64,000 nucleotides of DNA from Armillaria gallica. Its lineage: Eukaryota > Basidiomycota > Agaricomycetes > Agaricales > Physalacriaceae. This document shows, piece after piece, positions 34,674 to 45,793 of the stretch (the stretch's first letter is position 1; each line of letters opens with the position of its first letter). Where the stretch lies: the NCBI GenBank assembly GCA_037576215.1, contig JBANDB010000004.1, forward strand, positions 5,332,001 through 5,396,000, read 5' to 3'. The notes beneath the pieces were generated by a model. It was not told the DNA's origin and did no database searches. It worked only from the letters and a program-made list of their open reading frames with translations. The translations under genes were made by a program, and so were the position numbers.

Positions 34674-35894
34674 TCAAACTTGTTGCCTCTTTTTCTTGTG
34701 TCGTGTATTATCGTCCTTGCTCTTCCTCGACATCGCAGCTCCCTCCCCAGCTTGCTGCACGGCTGGTTCCACACGGTTCTGCAACGCAGAATTTCCAGCA
34801 CGCAGACTGATGACAGACTGCACGAGATGTGCGTTCTCCTGTTTCAGCAGGTCTGTCTCCCGCTCCAGGGTAGTAATCCGGGACTGCAGTTGTCGAACAA
34901 AGTCCACAAACCCAGATCGCAGACGTTGTACCGGTTCGTCATCATTCTCGGCGACAGACTGCTCAGACCGAGTCTCGTCATCCTTAGATTCTGAATCAAA
35001 CTCTGGGCGCTTGCGCTTTCCTAAATTATGAGCCACGTCTATAACCCTTGCTTCTTCATTCTTTCGTACGATGGCCCGTGGACGTCCACGAACAGGTCTC
35101 GTTCCAATCCAGCAACGCATCCAAGCATTACAGTTCAAGTTTTTGGACGCAATGCAGAGTTTGCATCGAAGACCTCGGATCTCTTTGCGCCCTCCTGGTT
35201 CATGTACTGGCGAATCTATAGATTTGGCTTCGCAGCGGATGCTAGCCTGTTCGCATTTTCGGCACTAGGTGCAGCATTAATCATAGTTTACACTGGCTAA
35301 ATGGAGAACTTACTGGTTGGTCGAACACTGGGCCTTTTAAGGACCAAGTGCGCGTGCCCGGAGCACCCTGGGGTTTCGACTCTGACGTTTTCTCTACTTC
35401 CTGGAGCCATGGATAGGCTAGGTAAAGAAGGTACTTGTACTCGTCGTATGGGATCGATAAAGCACTGAGAATGACGTCGTCGCTTTCCTTTCGAAGATTC
35501 TCCAGCAGTGATTGAAGAACCGCGTCTGTGTAACTTGGCCAGGACTCTGATTCCTCCTTTCTTCGATACCCCAACTTTCCTTTAGCACAAACCCAGATTT
35601 GCTGGCAATGACGCTTTAGGACACAGCCGTAAATTTCACTATAAAACTCACCTCACGCTCCGATTTATCAGGTCCGGACGTCTGGCACCAATATTTCTTT
35701 CGCTGAGGGTTTTGCTCCCAAATGTGTCTCTCGCGGTCGGCCCCGGCTATTTTGCTGACATCACGAACTTGGCTTTGGCCTGCCCTTTGAGGCCGATGGC
35801 GGGGAAAATCCTTCGCCAACCATTGGTTTTTGGGTCTCATACAACAGGCATGAGGTTTGCGGCAAGAATCAGGACAGGAACTCGAGGGATCCAT
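34674..35894 (-). CDS. Probable HMG-box DNA-binding protein with Cys cluster, AT-hook and coiled coil
   Basis: Three exons (35652-35894, 35314-35574, 34674-35246) join with all phases at zero to 358 residues. Residues about 20-85 resemble an HMG box: RPKNQWL at the start, 'QVRDVSKIAG' in the middle, then 'IWEQNPQRKKYW' and a charged tail. Residues 196-213 contain Cys-x2-Cys-x7-Cys-x5-Cys, possibly metal binding. An AT-hook-like RGRPR lies at 221-225, a basic KRKRP (nuclear-signal-like) at 245-249, and a leucine-zipper-like coiled coil at about 276-327. Together these suggest a nuclear DNA-binding protein that dimerises. The HMG assignment is by eye and the central block has six extra residues, so it could be a divergent or unrelated basic protein. 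Exon 2's acceptor (AAAG) lacks the usual pyrimidine tract. Confidence 0.6.
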
Positions 35895-36373
35895 CACTGA
35901 TGAACTATCGACGATGGAAGGTGTCAATGGCCAATTGTCCCGGACAGTGACTGAGGCAGTATTACCTAGAAGATGGCGGCATGAAGCGGTATCTCACAGA
36001 GAAAAAATTGATTCCTACCCATAGTGATACATAGTATCTGGATGAGTCTTGGTTACAGATGGACGTTATGGAGCACTGTAAAAACCAGATTGAAGCCAAC
36101 ATAGGACTGTCTAACAGTATCTTCCCACGCAAATGTCTTTTGGGATATGTCATGTCCATAACAAACGAGAACTTGAGAAACGCAAATGACTAAACTATTC
36201 AATTGAAGAAGACGCCACACAAAGGAACAATACACATACATTGGGAAAACACCGTGTGTCCGCCCCACAGGATATTTCTAGTATAGTGGCGGTAATATGC
36301 AGAAATGAGACAGTAATAAGCATCAAAGAGACTTAATCCTTTGAGTACACATTGTTTTTGGCCTCTCACAATC
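35895..36373. other. Upstream flank of the HMG-like gene
   Basis: Hydrophobic minus-strand frames occur here ('LNSLVICVSQVLVCYGHDIS' and 'YVGFNLVFTVLHNVHL'), perhaps remnants of the gene to the right, but I cannot link them by splicing. No other feature. Confidence 0.3.
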
Positions 36374-37830
36374 CTATGGCGGTCCAAACGTGAAGACCAT
36401 TGTGGGAGATATCAATGTTCCTGGCGCACGAAGAAGATCATCAGTCACTAGAAACCTGATCATAGAAGGACAACAACACACTTCAAACACGCGTGCACCG
36501 ATACGCCACCCAGATATTCCAATATCATCCTTCCAATCACTAGACAGCGAGCCAAACGGACTAGCGGGGAACCTATCCTTTTCTATTCTGCCAAAAATGT
36601 CCCGAGGCTGAAGAATCCCCCGTAGTTGGCGCGTCGTCCTCAGGGCAGATAACTCATATATTGAATCGAAGATGACGGTCTTCTGAATCCCTAAACCTCC
36701 CGCCCCCGATGAGTTCTGCATCAGGCTCGAAAGCCGACAAAACAGGTATGTCAGCGTCCTCACCAATGCATGCGATATGGTAGTCCTAGCATCGATGAGG
36801 TATCAGGCTTCAGGCTGCGATGAGGCATCGTTGGATATGGAGATATGTACGTCTCCTCGGTAACAATTGTGCCATGAGATCGATTAGATTGGCAGTATCC
36901 CTTTCCATGAAAGAAAGAAGGAACTGACTTCTCCTAGGCGATTGACATAGTGCGTCGTCAGGGCGCCAGCCATTAGAAACAAGAAGTTAAAGGTGAGGTG
37001 AGGATGCGACTTGTACGCCTGCCGTGACGTCGCGAAGCATAATCTTGGTCGAAGGGTAAAGATAGAATTAATAGCCATTCTGGAATATGAAAAAACTTAG
37101 TCTTATGAGAAACTAGTAGTATCCAATTACCTACCGGGAGAGAAATCTGCCGTTCGTACATAAGCCTCCAGATCATTTGCTTGTACTGCCGTCGATACAT
37201 TTTCCGGTATGATTCTTCTCCAGATGACAGTATCTTGATCATCCTTCGCCGCATGTTAAACCTTCGCTGCACAAGCCCTATTGAATGCTGCCTCGTAAAC
37301 AAGGGTGATGTGCTGGATACTGGGTGCGCAACCGATCGTTCCTCGCAGAATCGATACGTATGTTGTGTCTGTAGGTACCCACTGAGCCGGGCCGTGTCCA
37401 CGGTATAAGACGGATACAATGGGACGCGACCGGGAACTATGTAGCGTCCTACGAAATATGTATATCTCAACTGAAATAAATCATGTATTCACGAGGACAT
37501 ACCATTGAAGTGAGAATAGGGCCAATCACAGCATCGTACCACTCCTTCCACGTAAATCTTCTCTCCTGACAGTATGCCTTAGCTTTACGCTTAAATCGCG
37601 TGAGTATATGCGCCATATCTCGGTCCCACAATGTTGAAAAAGGCCCACATAAACGAAAGATGCGTCGACTGACTAGGGATATGCATCTCCTGAAGGAAAT
37701 CGACTCTTAGGAATGTCACTCATTTGTCCAGGGGATACTCGGTATGTGGTGGGCATTGAGTAGCATAGATGCGATGACGAGGTAGAAGGAGGCGGCTAGC
37801 TGACGAGTGTCCTGTAAGGAATGGTCTGGT
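36374..37830 (-). other. Unassigned minus-strand gene, partly decayed
   Basis: Coding is supported by comparison with a second, diverged copy at about 40661-41100. Both copies share 'ERRF-KE-YDAVI-PIL-SM', an intron of about 32-35 nt (GTATGTCC ... TTTCAG), then 'YTY--RY-V-GRVPL--SYTV' on the minus strand (around 37400-37560). Further 3', 'SRQAYKSHPHLTFNFLFLMAG' (36990-37030) and 36766-36374 may belong to it. The upstream MSDIPK-like start (about 37720) is followed by a donor TAGTCAGT that is TAGTAAGT in the other copy. I do not recognise the protein. It is divergent from F-box copy 6, so the two share a promoter region. Confidence 0.35.
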
Positions 37831-40062
37831 ATCACTGGAAGATGATGCAACCTACGAGGCGATCGTTACCGAGTCGTCGTTGTTGCTGAGACAAGGCGAA
37901 AGTGGAAGGACGGCAGGAGAGCAGGAGACCGTCATGGTGGGAAGAGCCTGACCGCGTCCCGCACGGTGTTCGGGACCCCGGACCGAATCGAAACACTGTC
38001 ACTTTCTTCTCTGCCTCTTGCGCTTTTTCCTCCTGCCGACCTCCTATCCTTTTTTTAAATCTGCTTTTGAATTTCTTAACATATTTTTGGCACCTGCCGG
38101 TAATTATATTGCCATAGAACCTGAGTGTATTTTTTCCACCTAACGCGGTTGGCGATTCACTCAAATTTCACTGCCAGTGATATTTCCCGGTCATTTCAGC
38201 TTGATGCAATCCACTTTGGAGGATATCCTAGCCAGACACAACTGGATATCAACCTTCACTCATCCACCTGATATTGCACCCCTTTTGCGTACCAACGACG
38301 TGCCGTCGCCTCCACAGTCCATTCAGCTGAAGACGTCTCTAGAGGGCTTGAAAGGGCCTCTCGCCAAACTAGAGAATGACCTTAATCTGCTCCGTAATGC
38401 TGTCGTGTCGCTAGAAACTCAGATGTCGCGTTTCCAGTCACTGAAACATGACTATGAGACGGCATTCTCTCCAATACGTTGTATTCCCTTGGAGATCACA
38501 ACGGAAATCATACACCGCGGTGTGCGGCTCGTGGCGAAATGTTATCGAGAAACACTGCCCAGAGCTATGGGCCACCATGGAGGTGGGATCATCAGTCCCC
38601 TTCCGCGCCGTGGTGGCGAGGGAATCTGACAGGGTGGAAATACTCCGCATTGTCCTTGAACGCTCCCGTAATCATCCTCTCAATTTTTGTTTTGACTACT
38701 ATTCGGCGGTGGAGGAAGGGGAACCTGATACCATGGAAAAGTGTTTCGATATCATGGTCGCCCATTCTAAGCGATGGAGGGAGGTAGATATGACCATCCA
38801 TCCATCTTTTCTTCCACGACTCTCTCACATTCATGGCAAGATTGATTGGCTGGTGAACATACATCTCTCTTGTTCTGTGACCCCGCAGTCCGGAGATATT
38901 GGCGCCTTTGAGATCGCCCCCAAACTGGAAGAGCTGCATTTGGACGGCATGCACCCTGAAACTATCATTCATTTTCCAGTCACCAATCTTGTGTCTTTCT
39001 CTGACGAAAGATCATTTGCCAGAGACGAGTCGACGCCCGAATATCTTAACGTCGTCAAATTGGCACCAAAACTTCGTTCATTTTCATACCACGACTACAG
39101 TATTCAAAACCCAATGTCCACGTCGCCTTCCTTTCCCTATGTCATGTCCAGATCGCTCTTAGAACTTTCTGCGACTTCGCCGAGCTTTCTGCGTAGCACG
39201 GAACTACCATCGCTCAAGGAGTTCACGCTAACAAACGCGTATGACGCAAACATAGGAGAAGCGGTGTTGAAATGTCCCGTGGACGCGCTGGGTGCACTTC
39301 AGGAGATGCTTCTGCGGTCGCAATGTTCGCTAACGCAACTACACCTCGTCGGTGCAGTCTTGGACAATAGCCTCTCAAACATCATCCGACTCATTCCTAG
39401 CTTGCAGGAATTCGTCATTGATTTTTACGAGTGGGTGGATGATTATGATCCTATTATGCAGTCGCTTGTGACTCAATTGAGCAATGTTGGCTTGGTTAAT
39501 GGATCATTTCAGCACTGTACGGTTCCAAATCTGCAAACGCTTGGCGTCAATCTGTTTGATATTCATCACCGTCCTGTCTCTTTTATCAATTCCGCATTTG
39601 TCGACATGGTAGCTTCGCGACTGCATCGACCGTCTGGAGCGCCACGTCTCACGAAGCTCGAACTATGGATAGTGGAGGGACGGCATAATCTTGATGAGTC
39701 GGCCGCAAATGCCTTGAAGAGTTTGAGGGATGAAGGACTTGAGCTTGATCTCAACCCAGACGGTGAGGATCCCATGCTTCGACTGTACTATTAATATAAG
39801 TTGTATAGTACAAGTGCGGCTTTCCTGTACCTGCACTCTCGGTTTACTGAACACTGCTTTTGACAGTTGCCACCGGTGAGCAGCCAGAGCTATTGCTGAA
39901 AAGTCGGCCAACCGCAGAATGCTGTAGCTGCAAACCCGTATGAACTCCGGCTCTCTCTCTCTCTCTTCAGTTCATTGCAACCAAGATCGAAAAAGAAATT
40001 TATCACGACAACGGTGACTTGGACACTTGAGCTCGTGGCCAACAATACACGACGACAAGTCC
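37383..40062. repeat. Tandem duplication, unit 1 (F-box copy 6)
   Basis: Homologous in direct orientation to 40661-43458: the left arm holds the start of the divergent minus-strand gene, the centre the F-box-like gene, and the right arm the 3' flank up to the shared AACAATACACGACGACAA (40041-40058 and 43433-43450). Outside these limits the sequences are unrelated. Confidence 0.75.
38204..39794 (+). pseudogene. F-box-like protein, copy 6, deletion through the F-box
   Basis: The start at 38204 (MQSTLEDILARHNW) follows a TTTCAG acceptor by 4 nt. The coiled coil and F-box start (RCIPLEITTEIIHR) are present. Then about 68 nt, present in copy 7 (encoding 'SWKNSLSGFHVFRIPEG...LGQ'), are missing near 38519. 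The frame shifts and the downstream frame resumes at 'CGSWRNVIEKHCPELW' and stays open to 39794. The deletion removes half of the F-box signature and the frame, so no normal product is expected. An ATG at 38448 could open the 3' frame but would give a protein lacking the coiled coil. Partner in tandem of intact copy 7. Confidence 0.8.
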
Positions 40063-40660
40063 CCACTTCGAGTTCGTCAGACGATACCACCGTGTTTTTG
40101 ATCCCAGATGGAGCCGCAAAACCGTAATTCAGCAAAATGTTGGCTCAATGCTCCAGACTTTGCCAATATAGCATGCTTACCCAGTGGTGATTTTATAACG
40201 GGGCAAACCCCCAGCTAACTCACATGCTCGTCTTAAATCTTGAGCTGTATCTCTTTCTCTATTGGAATTCGAGCAATGGAAAAATAGCACAATTTTCAAT
40301 TTTCCGAGATGAATACGTGCTTCGTACCTTGAATTATGAGGAGCGCACCCCCGAAGATCTTATTCTTCGAGTAGATTTTTTGTCGGAGACACGTCCGACG
40401 GAAATCTACATTGTATTGTCTTCAGCTATCCGGTCCAATCGATTCGATACGCGTAGGCGTATCCACTGATGACAGAGACTTTCTCCTTCTTGCTTCTTGT
40501 CTTATATACTCCCCCTACCAACTCGCTGTCCATTTGATCGTCGTACCGATAACTTTAATTACTTTACACCGTGCCATTAGCATTCCTGCTGATAGCGCAA
40601 CGGGGCAAACATCTGCGCCAAGTGTGTTGTCTTCTTTGTCTTCTTTGTGGTGTTCATTAA
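40063..40660. other. Spacer between tandem units
   Basis: Not present in the other unit. It has a plus-strand frame at 40224-40469 without any recognisable feature. Nothing else supportable. Confidence 0.4.
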
Positions 40661-41110
40661 GACGGGACGCATTCACAGTATAAGACAGATCCAATGGAAC
40701 GCGGCCGGAAACTTTGTAGCGTCGCAAATAATATGTATATTTCAACTGAAATAAATCATGTATTCACGACTCGGACATACCATTGAAGCGAGAATAGGGA
40801 CGATCACAGCATCGTACCGCTCTTTCCGTTCAAATCTTCTCTGATTTGACAGGACGCCTTAGTTTGCTTTGTGCTTGAACCGCGTGAGTATATGCGCCGT
40901 ATCTCTGTCCCACAATGTCGGAAAACGCCTTCAGAAACGAAAGACACCTCGACTTACTAGGGATATACGTCTCCCACCAGAAATCGATTCTTAGGAATAT
41001 CCCCCATTTCTCCGGGACATGGTATGTGGTGAGAATTGAGTAACACAGCCGCGACGACGAGGTCGAAGGAAGCGGCTAGCTGGCGAGTGTCCTGTAAGGT
41101 CTGGGATTGT
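40661..41110 (-). pseudogene. Truncated duplicate of the unassigned divergent gene
   Basis: Carries only the 5' part of the gene seen at 36374-37830. From the F-box side outward: a segment starting MGDIPKNRFLVGDVYP, a donor GTAAGT, 'RRFERKERYDAVIVPILASM', an intron with a TTTCAG end, and 'KYTYYLRRYKVSGRVPLDLS'. Homology then stops at about 40661, so the gene has no 3' part. It was cut off by the duplication breakpoint. Confidence 0.4.
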
Positions 41111-41464
41111 TAGAAGATGAGGCAGCCGACCAGGTGGTTTCTATCGTAGCCGTCGTTGTTACTGAAACAAGGAAAAAGTGGAAGGACGGTAGGAGAGCAG
41201 GAGACCGTCATGATTCGAAAGATCTGAATTTGAATTATCGACAGAGTCCGGGACCCGGACCGAACTCGAACATCTCCGCCTCTTGCGCTTTTTCCTCCAG
41301 TCGACCTCTATCATTTACTTCATCTTCCTTGGAAATTCTCAAAATCTTGTTCAACCTGCCTGTAATAAAATTTTTATAGAACCTGTGCGTGTATTTTTTG
41401 CTTAAAGTGAGGATTCACTCAATCTTCACTGCCAGTGATTTTTCCCCAGTCGTATCAGGCTCTG

Positions 41465-43147
41465 ATGAATCCTTCCCGCGCTCCTCTGGAGGCAATGTTT
41501 GCCAAGTATGACTGGATATCCACAATCACTCACCCACCTGACATTACGTCCCTTCTGCGTACCAACGACGCGCCGTCGCCTCTACAGTTTACTCAGTTGA
41601 AGACCTCTCTGGAGGGCTTGAAGGGGCCTCTCACTGAACTAAAGAGCAACTTTGATTTGCTCCATAGCGCTATTGCGTCATTGGAAACTCAGATGTTGCG
41701 TCTTCAGTCACTCAAACACAACTACGAGACAGCATTGGCTCCAATACGTCGCATTCCCTTGGAGATCACGACGGAAATCATACGCCGCTCGTGGAAGAAT
41801 AGCCTTTCAGGATTCCATGTCTTCAGAATCCCGGAGGGGCCATGGCATCTTGGTCAGGTGTGCAGTTCGTGGAGAAATGTTATCGAGAAACACTGCCCAG
41901 AGCTATGGGCCACCATGGAGGTGGGATCATCATTCCCCTTCCGCGCCGTGGTGGCGAGGGAATCTGACAGGGTGGAAATACTCCGCATTGTCCTTGAACG
42001 CTCCCGTAATCATCCTCTCAATTTTTGTTTTGACTACTATTCGGCGGTGAAGGAAGGGGAACCTGATTACATGGAAAAGTGTTTCGATATCATGATCGCC
42101 GATTCTAAGCGATGGAGGGCGGTAGAAATGGCAATCCCCTCATCCCTTTTTCCACGGCTCTCTCTCATTCATGGAAAGATCGATTGGTTGGCGGACATGG
42201 ACCTCTCTTGTTCTGACGTCCCGCAGTCCGGAGATATTGGTGCCTTCGAGGTCGCCCCCAGACTGGAGAAACTGCATCTACCTTATCTGCACCCTGAAGC
42301 TAGCATCCGTTTCCCAGTCACCAATCTCGTATCTTTTTCCGACGCAAGAGCATTTGCCGGAGACAAGCTGACGCCCGAATATCTTAGCGTCGTCGAATTG
42401 GCATCGAAGCTTCGCTCATTTTCATACAACGACCACAGTGACTACAGTATTCACAATCAAATGTTCACGCCATTTTCCTTTCCTCGTGTCATGTCCAGAT
42501 CGCTCATGGAACTTTCGACGTGTTCGCCAAACTTTCTTCGCAGTATGGAGCTACCGTCGCTGAAAATTTTCACGCTAACAACCATGTGTGGCGCAGACGT
42601 AGGAAATAAAGTGATAAAATGTCCCACGCTCGCACTGAGTGCACTCCACGAGATGCTTCTGCGGTCGCAATGTCCGCTAACGCAAATACACTTTATCGAT
42701 CCTGTCTTGGACAATAATCTCGCGAACATCATCCGGCTCGTACCTAGTTTGCAAGAACTCGTCATCGAATTTTACGAGTGGGTGGAAGATTATGACTCCA
42801 TTATGCAGTCGCTCGTGACCCAATTGAGCGAGGTCAGCCTGGTGAATGGATCATTTCAACACTGCATGGTTCCTACTCTGCAAAAGCTTGGTGTTTATCT
42901 GCTTGATCTCTCTCACCCTCGCATCTATTTTATCAATTCCGCATTTGTCGACATGGTAGCTTCGCGGCTGCATCCACCGTCTGATACGCCACGTCTCACG
43001 AAACTCCAACTACGGATGGAGCAGGGACGACATGATCTTGATGAGGCGGCTAAGAATGCCTTGACGAGTTTGAGGGATGATGGACTTGAGCTTGATCTCA
43101 GCTCGCACTGTTTGGATGAGGATCCCATGTTTGAACTATACTATTGA
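41465..43147 (+). CDS. F-box-like protein, copy 7, intact
   Basis: The only uninterrupted member: 560 residues in one exon from the ATG at 41465 (MNPSRAPLEAMFAKYDW), 6 nt after a TATCAG acceptor. Order: N-terminal segment ending in 'SLLRTNDAPSPLQ', coiled-coil-like residues about 45-90, F-box-like 'PIRRIPLEITTEIIRRSW' near residue 97, 'PWHLGQVCSSWRN', then a long body with repeated hydrophobic L-rich strands resembling degenerate leucine-rich repeats. F-box proteins bind Skp1 and present substrates to SCF ubiquitin ligases; the LRR-like region would select the target. The ATG at 41435 is in frame but lies in the presumed leader intron. Whether this diverged box still binds Skp1 is uncertain. 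It is divergent from a truncated minus-strand gene. Confidence 0.85.
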   Translation: MNPSRAPLEAMFAKYDWISTITHPPDITSLLRTNDAPSPLQFTQLKTSLEGLKGPLTELKSNFDLLHSAIASLETQMLRLQSLKHNYETALAPIRRIPLEITTEIIRRSWKNSLSGFHVFRIPEGPWHLGQVCSSWRNVIEKHCPELWATMEVGSSFPFRAVVARESDRVEILRIVLERSRNHPLNFCFDYYSAVKEGEPDYMEKCFDIMIADSKRWRAVEMAIPSSLFPRLSLIHGKIDWLADMDLSCSDVPQSGDIGAFEVAPRLEKLHLPYLHPEASIRFPVTNLVSFSDARAFAGDKLTPEYLSVVELASKLRSFSYNDHSDYSIHNQMFTPFSFPRVMSRSLMELSTCSPNFLRSMELPSLKIFTLTTMCGADVGNKVIKCPTLALSALHEMLLRSQCPLTQIHFIDPVLDNNLANIIRLVPSLQELVIEFYEWVEDYDSIMQSLVTQLSEVSLVNGSFQHCMVPTLQKLGVYLLDLSHPRIYFINSAFVDMVASRLHPPSDTPRLTKLQLRMEQGRHDLDEAAKNALTSLRDDGLELDLSSHCLDEDPMFELYY

Positions 43148-43745
43148 CCTTTCTAATATTGGTTTTATAGTACAGGTGCGATTTTTTTGTACTTGTACTC
43201 TCCGGCTTACTGAGGACTACTTTGATAGTTGCCACCAGTGCGCACCTAGTATAGATATTGCTAAAAAGTCGGGTAACTTCGACCGTAGAGTTCTGTAGTT
43301 AACCCGAGAATCGTCACAGTGGCGAGAGCCCGCCAAACCGTATGAACCCGGCTCTCCTTCAGCTCATTGCATCCAAGATCGAAAAGAAGTTTATCATGGC
43401 GACGGCGACTGTTTGGAACTTGAGCTCGTTGCTAACAATACACGACGACAAACCACTACTTGCTGGAAGAAGGTCTTCACGTTGAACTTGACCTTTGCCA
43501 CCTAGATGATTCCGCGTCCTCTGAATGAAGATTCCACAATTCTAGCATTGCCCACGTTTGGCGGATCATAAATGTGCGCTCACCTGCACTCGCTAGCCTT
43601 CTGCTCCTCAGACACGGCTATGACTGCGGATGGAATGTTATACCCGAAGGGAAGATAAAGAAAATTAAGCCATTGTAAACACGAAGATAGACACAGATTA
43701 CGGAAATCTATACTCTAATATACCCTGGATCGTCCCCCTTCAAAT
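43148..43745. other. Convergent intergenic region
   Basis: Lies between the 3' ends of F-box copy 7 (plus) and the acyl-CoA oxidase-like gene (minus). The first 310 bp belong to the tandem duplication. No gene. Confidence 0.5.
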
Positions 43746-45703
43746 TTACAAAAGCGCCATCTCTTCCGGAGCCTCTCTGAAAGTATACATCGAATCCACG
43801 AAATCATCCCAGCCCTTCTCAGTGAGAATCGGCGCCTTCACCCACTTGGCCACACCCATCCCATCAACCCACTCGTTCATATTTCCTACAGCATTTGTCA
43901 TCGACGCGTTCTGCATATCCGCGATCCTAGCCCGGGTGAGGAGACCAGACTCGAGGTACCAACCGACATCCTTCTGGATAGCAAACACCTCGTAGATATC
44001 CGCCAGAACGGCAGGGATACCTTCGACCAAGGCACTTTCGTGCGCCATCCGATAGCCGATGGCTTCGACGAGGTCTTTGGAGCGAGGAAGGATGTAGTCT
44101 GCGTATTGCTTCGACCGAGGTCCGTATTTCTTCGCGAGAGCCCGGGCTTCTTCGAACACTCCCTTTTCGTCTGTTGGCAAAATTGGTTAGCCGGCTCTTA
44201 GGTGATAGCGCTGCAAGACTGGATTGGACATACGCTGGGCAAGGAGACTGTTGGGGTACAGAGGAGACGGGACAGAGTATTTGCCCTGGAGGAGCTCCGA
44301 AGCGAGACCTATCAAATAGTTAGACACGGTCCGAAGCGGGAAAAAAAGGGAACACCAACGAATAGCCAGAACAAGGACGTCGCCCTCAGCAATAACAATA
44401 CCCCTCATCTCAGCCTAAGACAGGATCAAATAAATACGACTACAAAGAAATAGAGAATTAAAACTGACAAATTGAGTGACGATCTGGTTGTAGTCGAACA
44501 AGCCTTGAGCACCCAGCCTCTCCGAAAGATTGAAGTGAGCAGTCTGCGCGTGCTCCATCACCACAGCTTTATAGATGGTCGTAATCGCATGCCTCGCGTG
44601 ACGGTCAGCAGCAGGATCCATAAAGTGCTTGATCGCATGCTTCGTCCACGCCTCAATGACATACGTCTGCGCGACCGCAGTGAAAATGGGGATCTGCTGG
44701 GTCCGGAAGCTGATGATAGGCTGCGCAGGAATGCCCACTTTACGACGGAGGGAATACTTGTATGCGATGTGAGCCGCAATTTGCGTAGCCGGGAGGGCAA
44801 GCGAAGCCAAAGCAAGAGTCCCGACGGAGATACGCCAGATGGCGACGAGGAAGTCATCGTGCGTCGAGGGCTTGTCGCCAATGGGTCCGAGGAGGGACCA
44901 CTCAGGGAGACGGACCTGAGTGAAGTGCGTAATGGCGTGGTTGACCGGGGTTGCGCCATGTCGGGTAGGAATCAATCTGTGATTAATTTCGGTCATTAGC
45001 TACGGAGAACTGTCCGTTTGTAATAGACCCACTTGGCAGTAACACCCTTGCACATGTGAACACCGTCATTGAGCTGGACAACAAAAGGCCTGATACCGCG
45101 CTTCTCGCCATCGACGACAAGCTGGGACCAGACGACAGCATAGCAAGGTTTACCGAGAACCGGGACAGTAGGAGGCATATACTTGGAAGAAGCCCGGTTG
45201 GGAGAGTTGAGGATGAACGAGCCATCAGACTGGAGAGTAGCGGTGGTCTCAAGGTTAGTCGCGTCTAAACCGTGGCCGGCTTCAGTGAGAAGGAATTGAC
45301 CACTGAAAGAAGCGCAATAAATATGCGAAGCAAGGGAACAAAGAAGAACGACGAACATAGTCTTGCAATCCATCATATCCTTGCATAGAGCCTGTAACTC
45401 GGGACGATCGGCAGCGTACGTGCCAATGGTACCCACAGCGAGATTGAGATGGATTGTCATGATAGTGATGGAGGAACCATCGTGCCAGGCGATGGGGTCG
45501 TTGTGGATCTTCCAGAACTTGGGGCTGAGGTTGACGATGTCCTCAAAGGTGAGGCCCCAAGTCTTCCAGATAAGCTCCGCACGCTGGTACGCATTGTCGG
45601 AGAGCGCGAGGGCGTTGGAGCGGGTGTTGGCGTTGGCACCGGCCGCTTTGAACACGTCGACACCGAGGAGAGGCTGCGAGGGCCAATTGTGTGCGGAAGA
45701 CAT
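43746..45703 (-). CDS. Acyl-CoA oxidase/dehydrogenase-like flavoprotein
   Basis: Six exons (45357-45703, 45033-45302, 44469-44976, 44360-44414, 44234-44308, 43746-44170) give 559 residues with every junction in phase. Family marks: 'FLLTEAGHGLDATNLETTA' and 'SSKYMPPTVP' in the middle domain, 'PVNHAITHFTQVRLPEW', 'ISFRTQQIPIFTAVAQ', 'AQGLFDYNQIV' and 'MRGIVIAEGDVLVLAIR' in the C-terminal helical domain. Members of this superfamily oxidise fatty acyl-CoA with FAD, in peroxisomes when O2 is the acceptor. No C-terminal SKL-type peroxisomal signal (it ends EEMALL). Intron 1 (45303-45356) has a weak donor GTTCGT and is a multiple of three, so it could be retained without a stop. A TATA-like element lies upstream. 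The gene converges on F-box copy 7. Confidence 0.88.
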
Positions 45704-45786
45704 TATCGTTTGGATGGTCGTTGGAAGACTTGGAGGAACTCAGTCGGCTGAGGGAGCTTGGTTCTTTACCGTCAATTGTAGACAGG

Positions 45787-45793
45787 TTATATA
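45787..45793 (-). promoter_or_regulatory. TATA-like element of the acyl-CoA oxidase-like gene
   Basis: TATATAA on the minus strand, about 85-90 bp upstream of the start codon at 45703. This leaves room for a leader of roughly 55 nt. Confidence 0.45.

Larger units (their letters stand above)
40661..43458. repeat. Tandem duplication, unit 2 (F-box copy 7)
   Basis: Direct-orientation counterpart of 37383-40062. Overall similarity is moderate, about four fifths by eye, so the duplication is not recent. The exception is the near-identical tract at 41866-42118. Confidence 0.75.
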
